Shown piece after piece: positions 55,538 through 64,000 of a DNA stretch of 64,000 bases. The stretch covers positions 6,813,731 to 6,877,730 of the forward strand of contig CM038039.1 in the NCBI GenBank assembly GCA_021397845.1, in the 5' to 3' direction. The notes beneath the pieces are model-generated. The model had not been told where the DNA came from. It saw only the letters and a list, made by a program, of their open reading frames with translations, and ran no database searches. The stretch's first letter is position 1. Every line of letters begins with the position of its first letter. The position numbers and the translations under genes are program-made. This DNA is from Areca catechu (lineage: Eukaryota; Streptophyta; Magnoliopsida; Arecales; Arecaceae).

Positions 55538-57192
55538 TGTTGCCGCTCTCGTCGCCGCGCCCGTGGCTCCGGTCCGTGGATCCTTCCTGACCGCCTGGCG
55601 AGGGAGCCTCCCCGGCTGCTGCGAACCTGCAAGGAGTTAGAAGACCCTGGCCGGGGATCCCGGCGAGGGAGCTCCGACGGTCAAGTCAGTAGGCGACGAG
55701 AAGGAACAGACTCTCCAAGGCGGGGACCCCCCGAAAGGGTTCCAGACTTGGAGAGTTTACTAGTGAGAGAGTCAGAGTCGCTCTGGGGACCGGAAATTCG
55801 GCCGGGCCTCCTTGCCGAGCTCACGCCAAGTGATCCCCTCTCGGGATCTCTGGTTTCACTCTCGGAGCGAGGCCTTTTGCCGCTGCTTCTTCTTTGTCCC
55901 CGGGCTTGTTGCTTATCTTGTCGTCCCCAGATTCCTTCCTTTTATCTCCTCCCGTCGTGCGCTTGTCTTCTCCTCCTGGGAGGCTCCCCTCCCCCGTCCT
56001 TTTCTCTTTTCCCTTTTCGGCGATGTGGGCCAGGCAGCTTTCTGACCTCGTTCGCCGAGCCCAACGGGAAAAAGGCAAAGACAGAAAAGGGGGGGGGGGG
56101 GGGGGCGGCGCTGGTAAGGCGGCCGGTCAGACCTCGGGCCCAACGAGAGCGCTCTCTTTCCCGAGTGTGGGCGCCATCCATATATGGGGCCTGCCTTGTC
56201 AGAATCGCGCCTCTCGACTGCGGGACCTGTCGGGCCGATGCAAATGGTGTTCCGCGTGCCGCCGCTATCCGTACGAGGTGCCGTTTGTGATGCGTACGGC
56301 CCGAGGGATGACCTCGGGGCCTGCGCCTCCTTCCCTGGGACCTTCCCCGTACGGGCGGCCTGGCTTCGGCCGAGGTGGGCCCGTCTCCGGGGGCCACCTG
56401 GCGAAGGAGCGAAGGACCGGCCGACCTCGGCCTAGGTGGACCCCTCATGGGTGGACACCTGGCGAGGTGGCAGGAGGTCGCCTGGCTTCGGCCGAGGTGG
56501 GCCCGGGCCCGTCTCCGGGGGCCACCTGGCGAAGGAGCGAAGGACCGACCGACCTCGGCCTAGGCCGAGGTGGACACCTGGCGAGGTGGCAGGAGGTCGC
56601 CTGGCTTCGGCGAAGCCGAGGTGGGCCCGTCTCCGGGGGCCACCTGGCGAAGGAGCGAAGGACCGGCCGACCTCGGCCTAGGTGGACCCCTCCTGGGTGG
56701 ACACCTGGCGAGGTGGCAGGAGGTCGCCTGGCTTCGGTCGAGGTGGGCCCGTCTCCGGGGGCCACTCGGCCGACCTCGGCCTAGGTGGACCCCTCCTGGG
56801 TGGACACCTGGCGAGGTGGCAGGAGGAGGTCGCCTGGCTTCGGCCGAGGTGGGCCCGTCTCCGGGGGGCACCTGGCGAAGGGGCGAAGGATCGGCCGACC
56901 TCGGCCCAGGTGGACCCCTCCTGGGTGGACACCTGGCGAGGTGGCAAGAGGTCGCCTGGGTTTGGCCGACCTCACTTAGGCGGACCCCTCCGGGTTTGAG
57001 CGCCAACGAGGTGGTAGAGGAACGAGGAACTCCGAGCCGAGCTTGACCTCGGCGAGGGCAGTTTGCCTTAGAAAGTCGTCGGGCGGTGTGGTCTTGCCGA
57101 ACCTGGTCTTAAAGACGTGGCGCTGACTCGGCCGGAGAAACCTCCACGTGGCTCGATCGCATTCGGCGGTATCTGAGCCTGGCCACGTAACA
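55538..57192 (-). repeat. 5' LTR of element D
   Basis: Matches 44796-46609. It holds the same 122-bp array but with rearranged, partly deleted units (about 56355-56965) and a longer G tract at 56090-56106. At its outer end it lacks 15 bp present in the 3' LTR: TGTTACGTGGCC instead of TGTTACG followed by GCCGTAACAGTGACG and TGGCC, a deletion between ACG repeats. It also lacks the duplicated block near the U3 end. Confidence 0.9.
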
Positions 57193-57197
57193 ATATT
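57193..57197. repeat. Target site duplication of element D, right
   Basis: ATATT, matching 44791-44795. Confidence 0.9.
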
Positions 57198-58499
57198 GAA
57201 CATATCAAAGGCCAAGAAAATTTTCTACCTGATTTCCTATCATGTGAATTCTTGCAGGGCTTGCAGACCAATGGCTAAAAACAAACCAAGCAATCCTATG
57301 CCCAAGCATCAGGGCCTTCAACAACAATTATCCCAATCCAATCAATAGCCTCGGCCCAATCCTCATCAAAAACCCAAAAGACCTTACCCAAGCCTGGGCT
57401 ATCCTATAACCCAATCTGAGAAAGAAGAAGAAGCCAAAACCCAAGACACCACCCAAGAAAAAGCCCATACCTCTCTACTATCTGCAAAACAAATGGTCAA
57501 CCTAGCCAAAGCAAATCCAGCCCTCTTGGATCTAGAGATTTACCAAAAGGCCATAGCTGAAGATGAAGCATAAACAAAATTGCAGCAAAATCAAAAAATG
57601 GTAATTAAGCTTTCAAACTCATTACCAATCCAACACTCCAAAATGGAAGTTGGGATTTCCGATCCAACTCTTCAAACGATACAATCCAAAAAATCTGTAT
57701 TTTGAAAAATCCATTTTTCAATCTATTTTGACAATAGAAGATGAGTACATGAAAAATGATCCATGAAAAATAATTTCAAAAATATTTTCAAAAGACTGGC
57801 ATTTTCTTCCAAACGAGACCTACTGAAAACTCATGTTTTCTATGAATTCATCCTTATTGATACAGACTCTGTGGCAATCAAGCACTACAAAGACAGGGGC
57901 GACCCTTCTATCATCACCTATGCAACGGTCCAAATCCTCCAAGTACTGTCTCCATCTGCATGGGGAGACAATCCAAATACATTCAAAAAATTATTCCAAA
58001 AATATAATCCCAATATTTTAATTACTGAGACTAAGGAATGCCTCGTACAATACCTTCCTCTTTCAAAACATATATCATCGTCATTCCTTGTTGTTTTACT
58101 TCAAAGAACTCCAAATTCCATTTTCCATACTGGTTTTCTGATTGGTGGTGCCATTTCGGCCCTACCCTTGAGATACTATCCCAAATTATTCATGAAGGGT
58201 ATTGAATATCAACAAAAAATACTATTTTCACAATGAGAAGTTTTCCTTCTTCTTAAAACTTCGCAACTTCTATTCTCAATTTTCTCTCATGGATAATGTG
58301 CAGGGAATATTCAATTATTGAGGTTCCTGGTTTCCAGCTAACCTGGCCAGAAAATTCAAGACAAAATAGTGGCAAGAATCCAACCCTGAGAAAGCCACTA
58401 AACCAATTATTGAGGTTCCTGGTTTCCAGCCAACCTGGCCAGAAAATTCAAGACAAAATAGTGGCAAGAATCCAACCCTGAGAAAGCCACTAAACCAAA
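57198..58499 (+). pseudogene. Pararetrovirus copy 1, end of RNase H and C-terminal domain
   Basis: Resumes the viral reading interrupted by element D (EHIKGQ-like, FLPDFLSC-like, FLQGLQTNG). A Gln/Pro-rich linker follows with KQMVNLAKANPALLDLEIYQ (about 57490). The open piece 57763-58236 then contains FYEFILIDTDSVAIKHYKDR and TVQILQVLSPSAWGDNPNTF, a domain seen at the end of plant pararetrovirus-like polyproteins; its role is unknown. Stops break it. It ends at the inverted junction at about 58499. Confidence 0.65.
58317..58498 (+). repeat. 93-bp tandem duplication at the end of pararetrovirus copy 1
   Basis: The unit from TTGAGGTTCCTGGTTTCCAG to GAAAGCCACTAAACCAATTA occurs twice (about 58317-58409 and 58410-58498) with only a base or two different. 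The opposite-strand copy has it once, so the duplication is specific to this copy and sits right at the junction. Confidence 0.9.
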
Positions 58500-60183
58500 A
58501 GTAAGAATTTGTGAAAAATATTTTTTGTACTCTGCTCTTGATTTGGCAGCTACAAGTTTGGAGTTTGTAAAGAATTTATGTGTTAGGAATTTTGAAGTGG
58601 AAGTTTTATTTTGAGGGATAATTGTGGGTTTTTGCGGAACCATTCTAATACATTTGGTTTAGTGGCTTTTTCAGGGTTGAATTCTTGCCACCATTTTGTC
58701 TTGAATTTTCTGGCCAGGGTTGGCTGGAAACTAGGAATCTCAATAATTGAATATTCCCAGTATATTATCCATGAAAGGGAAAATTGAGAATAGAAGTTGA
58801 AAAGTTTTGAGAAGGGAAACTTCTCTCTTTGTGAAAGTAGTATTTTTTGTTGATATATCAAAAAATACCCTTCATGAACAATTTAGGGATAGTATCTCAA
58901 GGGTAGGGCCGAAATGGTACCACCAATCAGAAAACCAGTATAGAAAATAAAATTTGGAGTTGCTTTGAAGTAAAACAACCAGGAATGATGATGATATATG
59001 TTTTGAAAGAGGAAGGTATAGGAAGGTATCGTACCAAGCATTCCTATAGTCCCGGTAATTGAAATATTGGGATTATATTTTTGGGATAATTTTTTGAATG
59101 TATTTGGATTGTTTCCCTATGCAGATGGAGACAGTACTTGATTTGGGCCGTTGAATGGGTGATGATAGAAGGGTCGGCCATGTCTTTGTAATGTTTGATT
59201 GTCACAGAGTCTGTGTCAATAAGGATGAATTCATAAAAAACTCATAGTGGGTCTTTTAGGGAAAAATGCCATTCTTTTGAAAATATTTTTGAAATTATTT
59301 TTCATGGATCATTTTTCATGTACTTATCTTCTATTGTCAAAATAGATTGGAAAATAGATTTTTCAAAATACATTGATTTTTTTGGTGGTGTCGAAAATCC
59401 CAACTTTCATTTTGGAGTTTTGGATTGGTAATGAGTTTGAAAGCTCAATTACCATTTTTTGTTTTTGCTATAATTTTGTTTATGCTTCATCTTCAGCTAT
59501 GGCCTTTTGGAAAATCTCTAGATCCAGGAGGGCTGGATTTGCTTTGGCTAGGTTGGTCATTTGTTTTTTGCAGATAGTGGAGATGTATGGGCTTTATCTT
59601 GGATACTATATCATATCAGGATAGCCTGGGTAAGGTCTTTTGGGCTTTTGGTGAGGATTGGGCCGAGGCTATTAATTGGGTTGGGATAATTGTTGTTGCA
59701 GACCCTGATGCTTGAGCATAGGATTGCTTGGTTTGTTTTTGTACTAGAACTACGGCCTTTTGGGCTGGGGATTTTTAGGAGCCATTGGTTGCCTTGCAAG
59801 AATTCACGTGATCGGAAATCAGGCAGGGAATTTTGACCTTTGATATGTTCAATATCAAAGTCAAAAACAGGTAATAAAGCTTGCCATTTAGCAAATATAT
59901 GTTTTGAAGCTTGCCATCTAGGAAGTTTTGGCAATCGATTCGAAGTAGAAACTTTTGGTTAAGCAAATCACTTCGAAACTTTGAAATGCATAAGCCAATT
60001 GCCAAAACTTTTTTCTTTACAGTGGAATAATTTATTTGGGTTTCATTTCAACTGCCAGAAGTAAATTGGATGAGTTGTTCCGTTCCATCCTTACTTTGTT
60101 TGAGAATGCCCCCATAACCTAATTATGAGACATCGGTTTCTATAATTTTTTGGGCTTTTGGTCATAAAGGCAAGGAAGGTTTT
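58500..60183 (-). pseudogene. Pararetrovirus copy 2, inverted (RT end to C-terminal domain)
   Basis: Read on the - strand it repeats the viral sequence of 44460-44795 plus 57198-58499 without element D. Motifs are KHIFAKWQALLPVFDFDIEH and IKGQNSLPDF (about 59905-59820), then a linker, then the C-terminal domain. It continues about 160 bp further than copy 1 (KATKPNVLEWFRKNPQLSLK, about 58665-58600). Stops and frameshifts differ from copy 1. The two copies meet tail to tail at 58499/58500, and copy 2 is cut at its RNase H start by element F. Confidence 0.75.
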
Positions 60184-61815
60184 TGTTACGGCCGTAACGA
60201 TGACGTGGCCGAGCTCAGATACCGCCAAATATGATCGAGCCACGTGGAGGTTTCTCCGGCCGAGTCAGCGCCACATTGCCAAGGCCGAGCTCGGCAAGGC
60301 TACTCCGCCATACGACTTCCTAAGACAAACTGCTCTCGCCGAAGTCGAGCTCGGTTCGGGGCTCCTCTACCACCTCGCCTGGTCTCGCCGAAGTCGAGCT
60401 CGGTTCGGGGCTCCTCTACCACCTCGCCTGGCGCCCACCCAGGAGGGGTCCGCCTAGGCCGAGGTCGGCCGATCCTTCGCTCCTTCGCCAGGTGGCCCCC
60501 GGAGACGGGCCCACCTCGGCCGAAGCCAGGCGACCTCCTGCCACCTCGCCAGGTGTCCACCCAGGAGGGGTCCACCTAGGCCGAGGTCGGCCGATCCTTC
60601 GCTCCTTCGCCAGGTGGCCCCTGGAGACGGGCCCACCTTGGCCGAAGCCAGGCGACCCCTGCCACCTCGCCAGGTGTCCACCCAGGCGGGGTCCACCTAG
60701 GCCGAGGTCGGCCGATCCTTCGCTCCTTCGCCAGGTGGCCCCCGGAGACGGGCCCACCTTGGCCGAAGCCAGGCGACCTCCTGCCACCTCGCCAGGTGTC
60801 CACCCAGGAGGGGTCCACCTAGGCCGAGGTCGGCCGATCCTTCGCTCCTTCGCCAGGTGGCCCCCGGAGACGGGCCCACCTCGGCCGAAGCCTGGCGACC
60901 TCCTGTCACCTCGCCAGGTGTCCGCCCAGGAGGGGTCCACCTAGGCCGAGGTCGGCGATCCTTCGCTCCTCCGACAGGTGGCCCCCAGGGACGGGTCCGC
61001 CTCGGTCGAGGTCAGGCCGCCCGTACGGAGAAGGTCCCAGGGAAGGAGGCGCGGGCCCCGAGGTCATCCCTCGGGCCGTACGCATCACAGACGGCGCCCC
61101 GTACGGATGGCGGCGGCACGCGAAACACCATTTGCATCGGCCCGATAGGCCCCGCAGCCGAGAGACGCGATTCTAACAAAATAGGCCCCATAGACGGATG
61201 GCGCCCACACTTGGGAAAGAGAGCGCTCTCACTGGGCCCGAGGTCTGACCGGCCGCCTTACCAGCGCCGCCCCTGTCTTTGCCTTTTCCCTGTTGGGCTC
61301 GGCGGACGAGGTCGGAAAGCCGCCTGGCCCTCCTCACCGAAAAGGGGAAAGAGAAAGGGACGGGGGAGGGGAGCCTCCCAGGGGGAGAAGACAGGCGAAC
61401 GACGGGAGGAGATAAAAAGGAAGGAAGCTGGGGACGACAAGGTAAGCGGACAAGCCTGGGGACAAGGAAGAAGCAGCGGCAAAAAGCCTCGCTCCGAGAG
61501 TGAGATCCGAGGTCTCGAGAGGGGATCGCTCGGCGCGAGCTCGGCAAGGAGGCCCGGCCGAATTTCTGGTCCCCGGAGCACCTTTCTTACTAGTAAATTC
61601 TCTAAGTTTGGAACCCCTTAGGGGGTCCGTCTTGGAGAGTCTGTTCCTTCTCGTCGTCTACTGACTTGACCGGCGGAGCTCCCTCGCCGGGATCCCCGGC
61701 CAGGGTCTTCTAACCCCTTCTTGCAGGTTCGCCGCAGCCAGGGAGGCTCCCTCGCCAGGCGGTCAGGGAGGATCCACGGATCCGAGGCGCGGGCGCGGCG
61801 ACGAGAGCGGCAACA
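60184..61815 (+). repeat. 5' LTR of element F
   Basis: Runs from TGTTACGGCCGTAAC to GAGAGCGGCAACA. It has the same palindromic tip as the element D 3' LTR and the same 122-bp type array (60420-60960, about four and a half units). Differences from D are numerous, so F and D are separate insertions of one family. Confidence 0.9.
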
Positions 61816-61836
61816 GATTGGCGCACCAGGTAGGGG
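61816..61836 (+). other. Primer-binding site of element F
   Basis: GATTGGCGCACCAGGTAGG after the LTR. It differs from C and D by GCACC for GCGCC and GG for GA. Confidence 0.6.
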
Positions 61837-61894
61837 GGCAGGACACCAAACCCTAGCGGGAGCCAGCTTTCTGCAGGTGTCGCGCTCTCTGACA

Positions 61895-63450
61895 ATGGTG
61901 GTCACTCGTGGCCGCGAGGCATCCACCAGCCGTGTGGGGGAGGTTCACTCCCCTCCAGGGGGCCCACAGCCCGAAGGGGCTCTCTTCCACCGCAGCCTAC
62001 CTCAACGGACGGGCCCCTTGCGGCCGTCATCCAACAGCTGCAGACCTTGACCTCGGCGGTCCGGCAGCTTCAGCATCAGCAGCGGTCCCTGGCCATGCAG
62101 CCGCAGCCAGGGACCCCCACGGCTCGGGGCAGCGCGGGAGCCTGCGCTCCATTCAGGGCAGGCCATCCCATCCCCGGCCGACGAGGCCGAAACGACGCAT
62201 CACAGCAAGCGACGTCGAGGCCTGACTTCGCGCCGAGACCGATCGGCGCCCCCTTCACCCGCACCCTCGGTGGAAGACTCCACCGACGAAGCCATCAGGC
62301 GCCAGGCCGAGAGGCGCCTGGAGGAGCATGAGCGCAAGCTAGCGGAGTTCGCCCGCCGATTCGCCGACCTGCAGAACTCGTCGGCGGACCTGGCGGGCTA
62401 CGACTCCCCCTTTCTCTGAAGAAATCCAAGCGGAGCCGATCCCAAAAAGGTTCCGCATGCCGCAGGTGGATCCCTACGACGGGACCACCGACCCTCTGGA
62501 CCATCTGGAGAGCTACAAAGCTCTCATGAGGGTCCAGGGGGCCACCGACGCTCTTCTGTGCATCGCCTTCCCGGCCACCCTCCGGAAGGCCGCTCGAGTT
62601 TGGTTCACCTGCCTCGAGCCCGGATCCATTTGCTCCTTCCATCAGCTGGAAGGAAAGTTCGTGGCGCACTTCGACGCTTGTCGAAAGGTACCGAGAGAGG
62701 TGGACAGCCTCTTCTCCATCCGCCAGCAGGACCAGGAGCTGCTCCGGGACTACATCACCCGGTTCAAGACCGCAGCCCTGGAAATCTACAGCATGGACGA
62801 GCCTGTCGCCATGTTGGCTTTGAAGCGCGGGCTCAAGACGTCCCGCCTGACCTACTCCCTGGATAAGAAGCCACCCAGGACGTACTCCGAGCTCCTCCTC
62901 CGCGCCCACAAGTACATCCGAGCGGAGGAGGCCGACCGCACCCGTCGAGAGTTGGACGGGAAGACTCTGAAGAGGCCGCCCCCGAGAGATACCTCGGGGG
63001 CTCGGAAGCCCGGGCCATCTGCCGACCCTCGCCCGAATCCAAGGCCGAGGGGCGAGGCCACTCCCGAGCGGAGGTTCACCCCTCTCCTCGCACCTCGGAC
63101 TAAGATCCTCATGGAAATCGAGGGCGAGCGCTACCTCCGTCGACCTCCTCCTCAGAACCCGAGAGCCACCCGGGACAAATCGAAGTACTGCCAGTTCCAC
63201 CGCGAGCACGGTCACGACACGGAGGAGTGTCGCAACCTGAAGCGGGAGATCGAGGAGCTGATTAGGAGGGGCTACCTCAGGAAGTTCGTCAGGAACGAGG
63301 CCCCCTCCGAGGGGCAGCCGCTCGCGACCTTACCGCCCGTCCCTGCAATCGATAACCGCCCAACGGAGAAGCCCGTGGGCATGATCTCTCGCGGGGTCGG
63401 TCGAGCGGCGAAGAGAGCCCGGGAAGTCGGGAACCCGGAGAATGTAATCC
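61895..63450 (+). pseudogene. gag: gag of element F
   Basis: ATG 61895 reads MVVTRGREASTSRVGEVHSP, as in D. The frame is lost around 61960-62400, where pieces lie in three frames. The rest is open from 62457 to beyond gag: DPYDGTTDPLDHLESYKALM, FHQLEGKFVAHFDACRKVPR (the stretch deleted in D), ALKRGLKTSRLTYSLDKKPP and nucleocapsid KYCQFHREHGHDTEECRNLK (about 63184-63243). Probably one or two indels from an intact gag. Confidence 0.85.
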
Positions 63451-64000
63451 CTCCCGAGGAGGGGAAGGGTAATGATAATGTAAAAAACGATGCCGTGGTG
63501 GTCGAGATGACCATCGCGAAGCATCCTGTACATCGAATCATGGTGGATAGTGGAAGCTCGGCTGACGTACTTTTTTACGACGCTTTCTCTCGGATGAACT
63601 TGTCCCACGATCAGCTGAGACCGGTGCACACCCCCTGGTAGGTTTTACAGGGGACTCCGTGGGGGTCGAAGGGGAGATCACTCTCCCGGTCACCGCCGGA
63701 TCCCCACCCCGGCAGACGACCGTCCTAATAACATTTACCGTCGTCAGACTCCCTTCGCCTTACAACGCCATTCTCGGGCATCCCGGGCTCAACCAACTGG
63801 ACGCCACGATCTCCACGAGAAGGTTGTTGGTACAGTTCCCCACGCCTTCCGGGCTCGGGGAGATGAAGGGGACGACCCAGCCAGTCCCGCTCTGCCTCCA
63901 GACGGTCCCAAGCGCCCGGGGCGCGGAGCTCGCCCCCGATATCGACAACCTCGACCTAAGAGAGGGGAGGGCCCGTAGAGCGCCTGCTGACTTTTCCCCT
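63451..64000 (+). pseudogene. Protease of element F, frameshifted, cut by window end
   Basis: MVVEMTIAKHPVHRIM and VDSGSSADVLFYDAFSRM (active site DSGS intact) are followed by VHTPW and a stop at about 63639-63641. Element D has extra bases (VHTPTPLVGF) at that point, so a small deletion shifted the frame. The downstream frame continues with EGEITLPVTAG and LPSPYNAILGHPGLNQLDA up to the window end. Confidence 0.8.

Larger units (their letters stand above)
44796..57192 (-). mobile_element. Element D: near full-length Tat-type Ty3/gypsy element, 12,397 bp
   Basis: LTRs at both ends, a perfect ATATT duplication, primer site, polypurine tract and the full gene set. On the - strand these are gag, protease, RT, RNase H, archaeal-type RNase H and integrase. 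On the + strand, between pol and the 3' LTR, lies a spliced extra gene. GC-rich relative to its surroundings. Only a few frameshifts, one conserved-Trp-to-stop change and an integrase deletion separate it from function, so it is younger than A, C and E. It is inserted in the RNase H domain of the pararetrovirus. Confidence 0.95.
60184..64000 (+). mobile_element. Element F: Tat-type Ty3/gypsy element, continues past the window
   Basis: 5' LTR (60184-61815), primer site, gag and the start of protease on the + strand, all close to element D. The rest lies beyond 64000. It is inserted in pararetrovirus copy 2; the 5 bp to the left of the LTR are GTTTT, to be compared with the unseen right flank. 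Confidence 0.9.

Noticed and set aside
50601..55640. Long + strand ORFs such as 51196-51969, 52557-53126 and 55056-55640
   Set aside because: Shadows of the - strand gag-pol of element D, which carries the recognisable motifs.
62295..63215. 306-codon - strand ORF in element F
   Set aside because: Shadow of gag on the + strand.
1..64000. A wholly new multi-gene system (defence, biosynthetic cluster or similar)
   Set aside because: All multi-gene structure seen is explained by LTR retrotransposons and an integrated pararetrovirus; the only unexplained protein family is the antisense extra gene.

Overview
This is plant nuclear DNA, almost certainly from a monocot with a repeat-rich genome. A palm is possible, but that rests on general impression only. 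The evidence is nested LTR retrotransposons, an integrated pararetrovirus, AT-rich spacers, microsatellites and one intron-containing host gene. I see no bacterial, organellar or CRISPR-like content.

Layout. 1-627: possible host exon fragments. 628-11808: element A (+), a decayed Ty3/gypsy element of Tat type with LTRs, gag, protease, RT, two RNase H domains, integrase and an antisense extra gene. 11809-15640: fragments of a copia-like element, a truncated Tat element B (-), and LTR-like pieces. 15641-17170: AT-rich spacer cut by a solo LTR with a perfect 5-bp target duplication. 17482-18591: the one apparently intact host gene, a two-exon SAM-dependent methyltransferase (-). 19196-23815: Tat-like element C (+), truncated inside RNase H. 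23816-33083: a nest in which a gypsy element E (-) is split by two convergent Sire-like copia remnants and by a 1,446-bp TG...CA insertion with a perfect target duplication. 33090-34055: a LINE RNase H remnant and a 199-bp tandem duplication. 34880-36860: a promoter/leader-like stretch and unassigned DNA.

36873-60183: a decayed Caulimoviridae-like endogenous pararetrovirus. It comprises a movement-protein fragment, a capsid/zinc-knuckle region, protease, RT, RNase H and a C-terminal domain. A copia LTR fragment and an orphan Tat gene fragment separate the movement-protein piece from the rest. Element D (44796-57192, - strand, 12.4 kb, LTRs and the 5-bp duplication ATATT) sits inside the viral RNase H domain. 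Beyond D the virus runs on to 58499 and meets a second copy in opposite orientation, tail to tail. Element F (60184 to beyond the window end, +), close kin of D, interrupts that second copy.

The most distinctive feature is the extra gene of the Tat elements. It lies antisense to gag-pol between pol and the 3' LTR. In D its two introns can be placed exactly by reading frame, and related pieces occur in A, in B and as an orphan fragment at 39583-40071. Nearly all element genes are broken. Two unrelated RTs (element A and the viral copy) have lost the same catalytic aspartate by a D-to-N change.
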